Assembly (NCBI RefSeq): GCF_900168125.1
Contig: NZ_FUZF01000003.1
Coordinates: 310,001 to 374,000 of the forward strand
Direction of reading: 5' to 3'
Length of the DNA stretch: 64,000 nt
DNA from: Sphingobacterium nematocida
GTDB taxonomy: Bacteria > Bacteroidota > Bacteroidia > Sphingobacteriales > Sphingobacteriaceae
This document shows positions 9,437-19,406 of this stretch, piece after piece. Under the pieces are notes generated by a model. It did not search any database and was not told where the DNA came from. It worked only from the letters and a program-made list of their open reading frames with translations. Both the position numbers and the translations under genes were made by a program. Within the stretch, counting starts at the first letter, position 1; every line of letters starts with the position of its first letter.

Positions 9437-12073
9437 ATGATTGACGAAATAAACGGTTCTGAGGAGAACAATTTAGACAACAACCAACAACAGGACGCCG
9501 AACAAGCCAGCAATACTATCCCATTATCAGGACTGTATGAGAATTGGTTTCTAGACTATGCATCCTATGTTATATTGGATCGGGCAGTCCCTCATATCAA
9601 CGATGGGTTTAAACCCGTACAGCGTCGTATCCTTCACTCATTAAAAGAAATGGACGATGGACGTTTCAATAAGGCTGCTAATGTCATTGGAAACACGATG
9701 AAATATCACCCACATGGCGATGCTTCTATCGGAGACGCTATGGTACAGATCGGTCAAAAAGACCTTTTGATTGACTGTCAGGGTAACTGGGGAGACCCAG
9801 TGACAGGTGATTCGGCGGCAGCACCGCGTTATATTGAAGGGCGCCTCTCTAAATTCGCGAATGAGGTCGTATTTAATCCAGATACTACAGATTGGCAATT
9901 AAGTTATGACGGTAGGAACAAAGAACCTATTACGCTCCCGGTAAAGTTCCCTCTATTACTGGCACAAGGAGCAGAAGGTATCGCAGTAGGTCTAGCGACC
10001 AAGATCATGCCGCACAACTTCATTGAATTAATAGACGGCTCCATTCAAGTGCTCCAGGGAGAACGGCCAAATATATTCCCCGACTTCCCTACAGGAGGTC
10101 TAGCCGACGTTTCCAACTACAATGAAGGACAACGCGGAGGAAAAATACGAGTAAGAGCCAAAATCGAAGAGCGCGACAAAAAAACGCTAGCTATCACACA
10201 AATACCTTTTGGTACAACCACAGGAGCGCTGATCGAAAGTATAGTCTCTGCCAATGACAAAGGAAAAATTAAAATCAAAAAAATAGAGGATAATACGGCA
10301 GAGAACGTAGAGATAATTGTTCACCTGGCGCCTGGCATCTCTCCAGACGTCACTATAGACGCACTATACGCCTTTACATCCTGCGAATCCTCCATATCGC
10401 CCAATACCTGTGTCATCAAGGAAAGTAAACCTTACTTTATGAGTGTCAATGACATTCTTATCGAAAACACAGTACAAACAAAGGCTTTATTGAAACTCGA
10501 ACTGGAAATCCGTCTTCGCGAATTGCAAGAGAAAATTTTCTTTAGCAACCTCTTAAAGATCTTTATCCAGGAAGGGATGTATAAACATCCAGATTACGAA
10601 AACTCTGGAGATTTTGATACCGTAGTACAGGTGTTGACCCGTCTTTTCACACCTTACTTCGACCAGTTCTATCGGGAAATAGTAGCTGAAGACTATAAAA
10701 AGCTCATCGATAAACCAATGAGTAGCATCACCAGATTCGACGTTAAAAAAGCGGACGAACAGATGAAGGCGCTCGAAGATGAGATTAAAGAAGTCAAGAA
10801 AAACCTTAGACAACTTACGGAGTTTACAATCAGCTGGTTCGAGCGGTTACGCAGCAAGTATGCCAAAGGACGTGAACGCAAAACCGAACTTCGCGTATTT
10901 GACAAAGTCGAAGCTGCTCAGGTTGCTTTGGCCAATGCAAAATTATATGTCAACCGTGCCGAAGGTTTTATCGGGACGGGTATGAAAAAGGATGAATTTG
11001 TCTCCGACTGCTCAGACATCGATGATATTATCGTATTCCGCGAAGATGGTAAATACAGTGTGGTCAAAGTACAAGACAAAATCTTTGTTGGTAAAGATAT
11101 TATCCATGTCGCAGTATTCAAAAAAGGTGACGAACGTACGATCTACAATGCTATTTATGTAGACGGCCCTAATGGAACTACTTATGTAAAAAGATTCTCG
11201 GTAACTGGTGTAACAAGGGACAAAGATTATGACATCAGTAAAGGAACAAAAGGATCTAAGTTGTTACATTTCTCAGCCAATCCGAATGGAGAAGCCGAAG
11301 TGGTAAATATCCAACTCAAGCCACATACCAAATTACGGAAGACGACGTTTGATCAAAATTTTGCAGAGATCGCTATTAAAGGCAGAAGTTCGATGGGAAA
11401 TATCGTTTCCAAATACCCGGTAAAGAAAATAACCTTCAAAAGTGCAGGAGTTTCTACACTCGCGGGACGCAAAATATGGTATGACGAGATATTAAAACGA
11501 CTCAATGCAGATGAAAGAGGTAAATTCCTAGGTGAGTTTGATGGAGACGACAAAATACTTGTCGTATTTAACGATGGTTCTTTCGAGTTATCCAACTTCG
11601 ATCTCAACAATCACTTTGACGAAAAAATGATCCGAATAGAGAAGCACTATCCGAATCATGTCTATACGGCGGTACACCAAGATGGTAAGTCCGAAGCATA
11701 CTATGTCAAACGATTCGTTTTTGAAGATGTACAGGTGGGCAAACGTATCTCCTTTATCAATGAAGAACCTGGTTCTAAATTGATATTATTGACAAATAAT
11801 CCAGACCCGGTCGTAAAAATTGAACAACTTAAGGGAAAATCACAAGTACCAGAAACAATAGAACAGCCGCTGAATGAGTTAATTGATGTGAAGAAAATTA
11901 AAGCTCAAGGGAATAGACTATCCTTTCACAATGTACGGAAAGTCACCAGCCTTCGAGAAGAAATCGATCTGGCAGTAACTCCAGAAAAAGAAGCGGATAC
12001 GATTCCTTTAGAAATCACAAATCCCGAAGACATCCAGACCGACAATGATGGTCAGATGGGACTATTTCAATAA
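9437..12073 (+). CDS. parC: DNA topoisomerase IV / gyrase subunit A
   Basis: Type IIA topoisomerase breakage-reunion subunit, 878 residues. The winged-helix and catalytic region is intact: GFKPVQRRILHSLKEM, then GDSAAAPRYIEGRLS with active-site Tyr132. A coiled-coil tower lies around residues 420-480, and a C-terminal beta-pinwheel-like domain occupies about 490-800, ending in an acidic tail. The GyrA-box (QRRGGKG) is not visible, which favours ParC over GyrA. The B subunit (parE) is not adjacent on either side. It is preceded by about 270 bp of non-coding sequence and followed by a perfect palindromic terminator. Confidence 0.9.
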   Translation: MIDEINGSEENNLDNNQQQDAEQASNTIPLSGLYENWFLDYASYVILDRAVPHINDGFKPVQRRILHSLKEMDDGRFNKAANVIGNTMKYHPHGDASIGDAMVQIGQKDLLIDCQGNWGDPVTGDSAAAPRYIEGRLSKFANEVVFNPDTTDWQLSYDGRNKEPITLPVKFPLLLAQGAEGIAVGLATKIMPHNFIELIDGSIQVLQGERPNIFPDFPTGGLADVSNYNEGQRGGKIRVRAKIEERDKKTLAITQIPFGTTTGALIESIVSANDKGKIKIKKIEDNTAENVEIIVHLAPGISPDVTIDALYAFTSCESSISPNTCVIKESKPYFMSVNDILIENTVQTKALLKLELEIRLRELQEKIFFSNLLKIFIQEGMYKHPDYENSGDFDTVVQVLTRLFTPYFDQFYREIVAEDYKKLIDKPMSSITRFDVKKADEQMKALEDEIKEVKKNLRQLTEFTISWFERLRSKYAKGRERKTELRVFDKVEAAQVALANAKLYVNRAEGFIGTGMKKDEFVSDCSDIDDIIVFREDGKYSVVKVQDKIFVGKDIIHVAVFKKGDERTIYNAIYVDGPNGTTYVKRFSVTGVTRDKDYDISKGTKGSKLLHFSANPNGEAEVVNIQLKPHTKLRKTTFDQNFAEIAIKGRSSMGNIVSKYPVKKITFKSAGVSTLAGRKIWYDEILKRLNADERGKFLGEFDGDDKILVVFNDGSFELSNFDLNNHFDEKMIRIEKHYPNHVYTAVHQDGKSEAYYVKRFVFEDVQVGKRISFINEEPGSKLILLTNNPDPVVKIEQLKGKSQVPETIEQPLNELIDVKKIKAQGNRLSFHNVRKVTSLREEIDLAVTPEKEADTIPLEITNPEDIQTDNDGQMGLFQ

Positions 12074-12113
12074 AAAAACAAAAGGAGCTATTTAAATAGC
12101 TCCTTTTGTTTTT
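12074..12113. terminator. Perfect 40-bp palindromic terminator after parC
   Basis: Two exact 20-nt inverted arms (12074-12093 and 12094-12113) with no spacer, centred on a TTTAAA core, with a T-tract at the 3' end. It starts directly after the parC stop codon. Confidence 0.85.
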
Positions 12114-12313
12114 AAATACCTATCCAAAAAAACTAGACCACCAAGTCTTAACTTCCCAAGAGAAAATTATAGTTCTATTAACATCTTTCGATTTTAATCA
12201 AACTACCAACAAAAAACCGCAAAAACATTTAATTAACACATCAAAAATTGCATTTCTTTGCATTTTTGTTGTAAATTAGACTTTGATTAAAGAGGTTCCC
12301 CACTATTGAGATT

Positions 12314-13540
12314 ATGATTATGACAAAAAAAATCGCATACTTCTGTTTCCCTATATTAGCTTTATTCTCATCGCTTGACACCTTTGCTCAAGTAGATTCC
12401 ACGAAATACAAAATTGTTGTTGCTTCTATCGAAGAAGGGAAATCAAAATTTGCGCCCGATAAAAGAACAAAGTTAATTGAATTGACCACCGCAGACCTCC
12501 AAAACAATTCATTTATAGTACAAACAACAGAAGTTGACGCAGTTCCTTTTTTAGAAGAAAAGTTACGAAATAGTGGTGCTCAGGTAGCAATAAAACTTTA
12601 CCCAGATACTTCTGTAGGGGCAAACTCGATCGGGATTATTAATCTATCGGTTGCTAATCTACGGACAAAACCCGGTCACGCCTCTGAAATGGCATCCCAA
12701 ACCCTCTTAGGAACACAGGTGGATATTTTACAGCGATCCAGAGGAGAATATAGAGTACGCACCCCAGAAGGTTATATAGCTTGGGTCCCCACGTCTTCAG
12801 TAGTAGCGATGTCAGAGACGGAGCTACAAGAGTGGAAATCGCGTAAAAAAATCGTATACATCAATGATTTTGGCAAAGCTTTATCAAAGCCAGACCAAAA
12901 AAGTGTACGCATATCAGACTTGGTCTACGGTAATATTCTAGCATTGCAAAAAGAAACCGCTCAATATTATGAAGTAGCTTATCCCGATGGAAGAATCGGA
13001 TATGTACTAAAAAGCGAAGCCATTGATCTAAATCAGTGGATAAAATCTAGAAACCTTACAGCCGACAACGTATTGAGTAGTGCGAAAACCATGCTTGGTC
13101 TTCCCTACCTTTGGGGTGGCACATCTGTAAAAGGGGTAGATTGCAGTGGATTTACAAAGACTGCGTTCTTTATGAACGGTTATGTAATACCGCGGGACGC
13201 CTCGCAGCAAGTACTAGCCGGAGATCCAGTCGATATCCTAGACCAGGAAGGGCACTTTGATCCTTCAAAAGCATTAAAAAATCTAAAACCAGCGGACCTA
13301 CTTTTCTTTGCTGCCGGTAAGGCCAATAGCCCCAATGCGCGTGTCACACACGTAGCACTATATATCGGCAATGGCGAATTTATCCATTCGGCAGGAACGG
13401 TACGTATCAATTCTATGTTGAAAGATGCAAACAATTATGACGACTTTCAAACTAGAACCGTTGTAGCCGCCAAACGTTATATTGGATCAAAGGATAGTGC
13501 AATAGAGCGGGTTCAGGACAATTCATTTTACAAAAAATAG
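12314..13540 (+). CDS. Secreted NlpC/P60 (C40) peptidase with SH3 domains
   Basis: Cell-wall peptidase expected to cut gamma-D-Glu to diamino acid bonds in peptidoglycan stem peptides. The 408-residue product has a signal peptide (ending near FAQ|VDS), SH3-type domains at about residues 105-240 (GIINLSVANLRTKPG is a bacterial SH3 start), and a C-terminal NlpC/P60 domain. That domain has catalytic Cys277 in GVDCSGFTK, His346 in VTHVALYIG, and a following His in GEFIHSAG. Start options are the ATG at 12314 or 12320. The dipeptide epimerase begins 22 bp downstream, a pairing that fits murein peptide recycling. Confidence 0.9.
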   Translation: MIMTKKIAYFCFPILALFSSLDTFAQVDSTKYKIVVASIEEGKSKFAPDKRTKLIELTTADLQNNSFIVQTTEVDAVPFLEEKLRNSGAQVAIKLYPDTSVGANSIGIINLSVANLRTKPGHASEMASQTLLGTQVDILQRSRGEYRVRTPEGYIAWVPTSSVVAMSETELQEWKSRKKIVYINDFGKALSKPDQKSVRISDLVYGNILALQKETAQYYEVAYPDGRIGYVLKSEAIDLNQWIKSRNLTADNVLSSAKTMLGLPYLWGGTSVKGVDCSGFTKTAFFMNGYVIPRDASQQVLAGDPVDILDQEGHFDPSKALKNLKPADLLFFAAGKANSPNARVTHVALYIGNGEFIHSAGTVRINSMLKDANNYDDFQTRTVVAAKRYIGSKDSAIERVQDNSFYKK

Positions 13541-13562
13541 TTACTAGCAGAATTATAACACA

Positions 13563-14618
13563 ATGAACACCACACATTGGGAAACAAAGAAAATGGGAAA
13601 ATTCACGTTACGCTTTAGGCCTTACACCCTAGAAATGCGTCACGTTTTTACAGTTGCATCGTTTAGTAGAACGACGACTCCCGTGGTATTGACCGAACTA
13701 GAGTACGAGGGCATCATCGGGTACGGCGAAGCAAGTATGCCCCCCTATCTAGGCGAGTCGCAGGAAAGTGTCAGCACCTTCCTACGCAAAGTAGATTTAT
13801 CAGCTTTTTCATCACCTTTCGAAACAGAAGATATTCTTTCTTATGTAGATCTATTGGAAGAGAAAAACACGGCGGCCAAAGCATCCATTGATATCGCATT
13901 GCACGATTTACTGGGAAAGATTATGCAACAGCCCTTTTACAAGATCTGGGGATTAAATCCCCACCGAATCCCCCCTACCTCGTATACTATTGGTATAGAT
14001 AGTGAGGATATGATTCGTAAAAAAGTAAAAGAAGCCGAACAGTTTAAAATACTGAAAGTAAAACTCGGTCTGGATACGGACAAGATGATTATTGAGACCA
14101 TCCGATCAGTCACCGATGTACCACTATGTGCCGACGTAAACCAGGGGTGGAAAAATAAGGAAGAAGCATTGGAAATGGCACATTGGCTGCATGAAAAGAA
14201 TGTTGTTTTCTTAGAGCAGCCTATGCCAAAAGAAATGATCGATGAGAATGCCTGGCTTACCGCACACTCTCCCATTCCGACCATCGCAGATGAGGGCTGT
14301 CAACGGTTGGTCGACGTACCGAAACTACAGGGGGTGTATACGGGGATTAACATCAAATTAATGAAATGCACAGGAATGCGCGAAGCGAAGCGAATGGCCG
14401 AGCTAGCACGTACCTTGGACTTGAAAGTCATGTTGGGATGTATGACGGAGACCTCTTGTGCAATATCTGCTGCAGCTCAACTTGCACCACTAGTAGACTG
14501 GGCAGACCTGGATGGAGCATTATTAATTGGTAACGATATTTATGACGGAATGATCGTACGTGATGGCGAGTGTATACTCCCTGATCGTCCGGGTATAGGG
14601 GTACGTAAAAACGCCTAA
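13563..14618 (+). CDS. Dipeptide epimerase (L-Ala-D/L-Glu epimerase type, enolase superfamily)
   Basis: Epimerises dipeptides such as L-Ala-D-Glu released from murein so they can be degraded. The product is a 351-aa enolase-superfamily protein. Key residues are visible: the KxK motif Lys165/Lys167 (ILKVKLG), metal ligands Asp191 (ADVNQGW), Glu218 (LEQPMP) and Asp243 (ADEG), and the opposing base Lys265 (NIKLMK). These fit the muconate-lactonizing/epimerase subgroup. It directly follows an NlpC/P60 peptidase that could supply the dipeptides. Alternative substrate dipeptides are possible, since the family is diverse. A GTG-free ATG start at 13563 is used; the ATG at 13593 is an alternative. Confidence 0.88.
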   Translation: MNTTHWETKKMGKFTLRFRPYTLEMRHVFTVASFSRTTTPVVLTELEYEGIIGYGEASMPPYLGESQESVSTFLRKVDLSAFSSPFETEDILSYVDLLEEKNTAAKASIDIALHDLLGKIMQQPFYKIWGLNPHRIPPTSYTIGIDSEDMIRKKVKEAEQFKILKVKLGLDTDKMIIETIRSVTDVPLCADVNQGWKNKEEALEMAHWLHEKNVVFLEQPMPKEMIDENAWLTAHSPIPTIADEGCQRLVDVPKLQGVYTGINIKLMKCTGMREAKRMAELARTLDLKVMLGCMTETSCAISAAAQLAPLVDWADLDGALLIGNDIYDGMIVRDGECILPDRPGIGVRKNA

Positions 14619-14634
14619 CACCAAAACAAAAAAT

Positions 14635-14658
14635 CTCCGGCCATGACTTTGGCCGGAG
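14635..14658. terminator. Hairpin between epimerase and susC
   Basis: Eight-bp G/C-rich inverted repeat CTCCGGCC / GGCCGGAG with an 8-nt loop. It lies 17 bp after the epimerase stop and 44 bp before the SusC start. There is no T-tract on the + side, while an A-run precedes it. It may be an attenuating or processing hairpin rather than a clean terminator. Confidence 0.5.
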
Positions 14659-14701
14659 TAACCATACAAACTTAATAATTATAAACTAATAAGCCTTATT
14701 C

Positions 14702-17700
14702 ATGAAAATTCATCTACTCACCACACTATGTGTGATGGCTAGCGCCGGTTTACAGGTTGTAAATGCGCAGCAGGTTTCAGTAGCTGGGAAGGTGACCGAT
14801 CAAAATGGTGCTCCACTTTCAGGAGTGACAATCACGGTCAAAGGTACCTCTACTGCAACTTCAACAAACTCTAGTGGTCTATTCTCTTTGAATACCGACC
14901 AAAATTCAACATTACTTATTTCTGCTGTGGGATACACCCCACAGGAAATACAGGTAAACGGAAGAAAGACGATTAGTGTGACGTTAACATCGGATGAACA
15001 CTCGATTGATGAGGTAGTAATAACAGCACTAGGGATCCAAAGGTCACAAAAATCATTAGGTTACTCTACCAAAAAAATTGGAGGTGATGATTTGACATTC
15101 ACAAAAGAAACGAACGTTTTAGGGTCCTTAGCAGGAAAAGTAGCTGGAGCACAAGTAACAGGATCTTCGGGAGCGAATTTAGGTGGAACTCAAAAAATAA
15201 AATTAAGAGGGATTAATTCGGTTACAGGTGGGGGCCAACCTTTGATGGTTATTGATGGAACCCCTATATCAAATTCAAATTTCAGTTCAAGTAATGGAAA
15301 TGGGGTCGACTTAGGAAACGTAGGACAAGATATTAACCCCGAAGATATCGAAAACATCAACATACTAAAAGGCCCAACGGCATCGGCACTCTATGGTATT
15401 CGTGGCCAGTATGGAGTTATTATGATCACTACCAAAAAAGGCAAGAAAGGCCCTAAATCAGTAGCAATAGATCTTAGCTCAGCGACTTCTTTCGAACGGG
15501 TTGGCAATTTTATGCCACTACAAAATACGTATGGCGTGGGCAATAACCAGACCTTTTTGAAATTGGCTTCGGGAGAATTCTATGTAAATGGCAACGATGA
15601 ATCTTGGGGTCCAAAAATGGATGGAACGCCTGTGCGAATGTTTTATAGCTTTTATCCTCAGGATCCAGATTATGGAAAGGCTAGCCCATTCGTACCACAA
15701 CCTGACAATATCAAAGATTTTTTCAATACAGGGATAAATACCAATAACGGGATTACAATAAGTGGTGGAGCGGAAAACAGCGCGATTCGATTTTCTTATA
15801 ATAACGCATATATCAAAGGGACTTACCCTAATACTTGGCTTAAAAGAAACAACTTTGCTGTTAGTGGATCACTGGACATAACAAACAAACTGACCGCATC
15901 CGCTAATATTAATTATGCCAACAACAAAGGACAACGCCCTACACAAGGTTATCAAGGATCCTTTACAGGGGCGACACAATGGTTTCAAAGAAATATCGAC
16001 ATCAACCGATTACGGAATTATAAGTATGCTGATGGCACCATTCTAAACTGGAATGTTAATCCAAACACAACTTCAGAATTAATGGTCAATAACACACCAT
16101 CAGACTGGAATAATCCATTTTTTGACGCTTATGAAAATCTAAACAACGATTCTAGGGATCGATTTTTTGGAGATGTTGGAGTGACCTACAAGATTTTCCC
16201 AGAACTTAAGGTTTCAGGTTTCATAAGAAGAGATCAATTTACACAAAACATCAGTAGAAAACTCGCTATTGGAGGACGATCAGAAAGCGCCGATGGAACT
16301 TTCAAATCAAATCAAGGATATAGTGTTGGTAAATACCAGAACGAAGAAAGCAACTATGAATTCCTTGCTCAATATGATAAAGTATGGGGAGACTTATCCC
16401 TCAATGCAAACCTCGGTGGAAATATTTACATGCGTAATTATGACTACCTCAGCCAACGTACACAAGGGGGACTGAGCTCTATTGGTTTCTATAACATCGA
16501 AGCATCAATAGATAGACCCGCTGTTGCATCTTACAAGCTAAAAGAACAAACACGATCTGCATACGTAATGACTTCCTTAGGCTATAAAGACACCTATTTT
16601 ATAGATGGGTCCTTCCGAAGAGATATTTCATCAACGCTACCAAAAGATAACAATGCTTACAACTACTCATCCATTTCAGGAGCATTTGTTTTCAGTAATC
16701 TTATTGAATCAACGGTATTGAGTTTTGGTAAATTGAGGAGTTCATACGCTGTAGCAGGAGCTTCTGTACCTGCATATTCAAATCTCCTAAATTATACAGT
16801 TGGAGGAATATACACCAATGGCGCAATTAATACACTCTCAGTGCCTGACATTCTGAATAACCCCAATTTAAGGCCTTCATTTGCCCATTCATTCGAAATT
16901 GGTACAGATTTAAAATTCTTTAACAATAGATTAGGATTAGATTTCACCTACTATATGCAAAGAAACAAAGATCAGGTTATAACGCTTTCAGCGCCTGTAG
17001 CAAGTGGGTACACAGATTTTAGGGTAAATGCGGGTGATATAGAAAACAACGGGATTGAAGTCTCATTAACGGCAACCCCTATACAAACAAATAATTTCTC
17101 TTGGAACACAACGATAAATGCAGCCAAAAATAACAGTAAAATCCATGAATTAATTCCTGGTATTGACTCCTATCAATTGGATAATAATACGTATTCAAGT
17201 CAAACAGTCTATTTATATGCGAATAAAGGTGAAGCATTTGGTTCTCTTGTAGGTCCTGGCTATAAACGAGATGCAGCAACAGGTAAGATACTATTGGACA
17301 ATGCTAACCTTCCAATACAGGAACTAAATAAAAATTTTGGATCTGTAATTCCAGATTTCACTGGAGGTTTTATCAATACCTTCAAGTATAAAAATATTGA
17401 TTTGAATGCAATGATCGACTTTCAATCTGGAGGTAAATTTTTCAGTTGGTCAAAAATGTTAGCAGTAAAGTCTGGACAAGCAGAAGAGACCGCTGTGTTA
17501 AACAGCAAAGGCAAGAATGTCCGTGATCCATTGGCAGACGGAGGTGGGTTTGAAATCAACGGCATTTCAGAATCATCTGGACAAGAGGTTAATGCATTCG
17601 TCGATGCTCGAACATATTTTAGAAACCAAATTGGTACACGTATTTATGAAGAATGGCTGTACGATGCTTCCTATATTAAACTGAGAGAAGTTAGCTTGGG

Positions 17701-17914
17701 TTACACATTTAACCAAAATCAATTGGGTAAAAGCCCATTTAAAGCGATCCGCATTGCTGCAATAGCCCGAAATCCTTGGATGATTTGGCAAAAAGCGCCA
17801 AAAGGTCTTGATCCATCAGAATTATCTTCGGGTAGTGCAAACATCAGCTGGATAGAAAAAGGAGAATTACAGACCGTACGTTCATATGGTTTTAATTTAA
17901 GTGTTAAGTTTTAA
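14702..17914 (+). CDS. SusC/RagA-family TonB-linked outer membrane transporter
   Basis: TonB-dependent outer-membrane channel of 1070 residues that works with the SusD-like lipoprotein encoded 10 bp downstream. A signal peptide ends near NAQ|QVS. A CarboxypepD-regulatory-like beta-sandwich follows (about 26-110: GKVTDQNGAPLSGVTITVKG). The plug (about 115-245) carries the SusC signature LRGINSVTGGGQPLMVIDG and ends at GPTASALYGIRGQYGVIMI. The rest is a 22-strand barrel, finishing SYGFNLSVKF with the terminal aromatic residue of outer-membrane barrels. The substrate is unknown: no glycoside hydrolase, sulfatase or dedicated regulator is adjacent. The genes just upstream act on peptidoglycan peptides. 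Confidence 0.93.
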   Translation: MKIHLLTTLCVMASAGLQVVNAQQVSVAGKVTDQNGAPLSGVTITVKGTSTATSTNSSGLFSLNTDQNSTLLISAVGYTPQEIQVNGRKTISVTLTSDEHSIDEVVITALGIQRSQKSLGYSTKKIGGDDLTFTKETNVLGSLAGKVAGAQVTGSSGANLGGTQKIKLRGINSVTGGGQPLMVIDGTPISNSNFSSSNGNGVDLGNVGQDINPEDIENINILKGPTASALYGIRGQYGVIMITTKKGKKGPKSVAIDLSSATSFERVGNFMPLQNTYGVGNNQTFLKLASGEFYVNGNDESWGPKMDGTPVRMFYSFYPQDPDYGKASPFVPQPDNIKDFFNTGINTNNGITISGGAENSAIRFSYNNAYIKGTYPNTWLKRNNFAVSGSLDITNKLTASANINYANNKGQRPTQGYQGSFTGATQWFQRNIDINRLRNYKYADGTILNWNVNPNTTSELMVNNTPSDWNNPFFDAYENLNNDSRDRFFGDVGVTYKIFPELKVSGFIRRDQFTQNISRKLAIGGRSESADGTFKSNQGYSVGKYQNEESNYEFLAQYDKVWGDLSLNANLGGNIYMRNYDYLSQRTQGGLSSIGFYNIEASIDRPAVASYKLKEQTRSAYVMTSLGYKDTYFIDGSFRRDISSTLPKDNNAYNYSSISGAFVFSNLIESTVLSFGKLRSSYAVAGASVPAYSNLLNYTVGGIYTNGAINTLSVPDILNNPNLRPSFAHSFEIGTDLKFFNNRLGLDFTYYMQRNKDQVITLSAPVASGYTDFRVNAGDIENNGIEVSLTATPIQTNNFSWNTTINAAKNNSKIHELIPGIDSYQLDNNTYSSQTVYLYANKGEAFGSLVGPGYKRDAATGKILLDNANLPIQELNKNFGSVIPDFTGGFINTFKYKNIDLNAMIDFQSGGKFFSWSKMLAVKSGQAEETAVLNSKGKNVRDPLADGGGFEINGISESSGQEVNAFVDARTYFRNQIGTRIYEEWLYDASYIKLREVSLGYTFNQNQLGKSPFKAIRIAAIARNPWMIWQKAPKGLDPSELSSGSANISWIEKGELQTVRSYGFNLSVKF

Positions 17915-17924
17915 ATAGAAAGTC

Positions 17925-19361
17925 ATGAAAAAGCATAATATAATGAAGTACCTATGGATTGCTATCAGTCCAATGTTAATTCTCTCCTGTACAAAATTTG
18001 ACGATTCATATTATGAGGACCCGAATAGACCGAGTAAAGCTTCCGGAACCCAACTAATCGCGAATTCTCAGTTTTTTTTACCTAATGTAAGTTCAAGTGT
18101 CTATGGGGTGCATTATCCCCAATACCTTAGTCTTACAACATTCACCGACAATTCAAGGTTTATTTCAACAAACTTTAATTTTTCAACATGGTACACAGGA
18201 CCATTGATGAATTTAGAGACAGTAATACGTAATGAAAAAGAGTTAAACGCTAATGAAGGACCAGTGGTCAACCAAATTGCTGTAGCTAAAATATTAAAGG
18301 CATTTTTCCTTTGGCATGTAACAGATCGCTGGGGAGACGTACCAATGACTGAAGCTTTTAATGGGATTGAGCTTCCAAATCCCAAATACGATAAACAAGA
18401 AGAAATATACAACAATCTATTCAAACTGTTAGACGATGTCAATGGTTCTATAGTTCTCACAAATGGAAATATCAAAAATGATATTGTTTACAAAGGTGAT
18501 GTCGCAAAATGGAAAAAACTAGGAAACTCAATTCATATGCTTATGGCATTAAGACTTTCGAAAGTAAATCCTGAAAAAGGAAAAGCCGAGTTTGTAAAAG
18601 CAATGGATGCAGGTATTTTAACATCCAACAGTGATAACTTATCCTACCCTCACCTAGCAGAAGCAGCTCATGAGAACTTCTGGTATAACTCTTTTACTGT
18701 TCTCAAAAGGAACTGGTATGCTTTAAGCAAACCTTTAGTTGATCGTATGCTACCATACAATGATCCTCGTTTACCTGTTTTTGGCGATAAAAATAACTCA
18801 GGAGGATATGCTGGCTTAGAGTTTGGTAAACTAGTCCCCAATCCTGATGTTGATATACCAAAAATATCGCTATTTGGCAGTTCAATTAGAAAACAAGATT
18901 CACCTGTTCACCTAGTGACATATGCGCAACTATTATTCGCTAAAGCAGAAGCTGCGAAGTTAGGCTGGATAAGTGGGGGTGATAACCAAGCAAAAGCATT
19001 TTACGATGAGGCTATCAAGCAATCAATTGCACAATGGACAGGACTAACAACAGATGTAACAGCATACTTGGCCAATGCCGATATTTCTTACACACCCAAT
19101 AGAGCAATAGAACAGATTGCTACTCAACGCTGGATTCACTTATTCCCATACGGTTATGAAGGTTGGGCAGAATGGAGAAGAACAGGATATCCTAACCTAA
19201 CGGTTGCAGCGGATATCAATGGTGGTCAAATGCCACGCCGAGAAGGCTACCCAACACAAGAAGCATCAAATAACAAAACAAATTATGAGGTAGCTGTAAA
19301 GGCTTTCCCATACGGAGGAACTGATGGATTAAACACTAGAGTATGGTGGGATAAACCATAA
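17925..19361 (+). CDS. SusD/RagB-family nutrient-binding outer membrane lipoprotein
   Basis: Surface lipoprotein that forms the lid of the SusC transporter encoded 10 bp upstream. The 478-residue product has a lipoprotein signal (LWIAISPMLILSCTKFDD, lipid-attached Cys in the LSC box). It belongs to the SusD-like_2 branch, with the TPR-type helices around GQTAKI/AVAKILKAFFLWHVTDRWGDVPMTEAF and the C-terminal EQIATQRWIHLFPYGYEGWAEW segment. An alternative start is the Met at 17943, but the longer N-terminus still gives a good signal. The ligand cannot be inferred from sequence. Confidence 0.9.
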   Translation: MKKHNIMKYLWIAISPMLILSCTKFDDSYYEDPNRPSKASGTQLIANSQFFLPNVSSSVYGVHYPQYLSLTTFTDNSRFISTNFNFSTWYTGPLMNLETVIRNEKELNANEGPVVNQIAVAKILKAFFLWHVTDRWGDVPMTEAFNGIELPNPKYDKQEEIYNNLFKLLDDVNGSIVLTNGNIKNDIVYKGDVAKWKKLGNSIHMLMALRLSKVNPEKGKAEFVKAMDAGILTSNSDNLSYPHLAEAAHENFWYNSFTVLKRNWYALSKPLVDRMLPYNDPRLPVFGDKNNSGGYAGLEFGKLVPNPDVDIPKISLFGSSIRKQDSPVHLVTYAQLLFAKAEAAKLGWISGGDNQAKAFYDEAIKQSIAQWTGLTTDVTAYLANADISYTPNRAIEQIATQRWIHLFPYGYEGWAEWRRTGYPNLTVAADINGGQMPRREGYPTQEASNNKTNYEVAVKAFPYGGTDGLNTRVWWDKP

Positions 19362-19369
19362 CCATGTAT

Positions 19370-19398
19370 AAAGGGACGATGTAACATATCGTCCCTTT
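19370..19398. terminator. Bidirectional terminator between susD and the SDR gene
   Basis: Inverted repeat AAAGGGACGAT / ATCGTCCCTTT (11 bp) with a 7-nt loop, between convergent genes. T- and A-tracts flank it. Confidence 0.8.
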
Positions 19399-19406
19399 AT
19401 TCTTTT

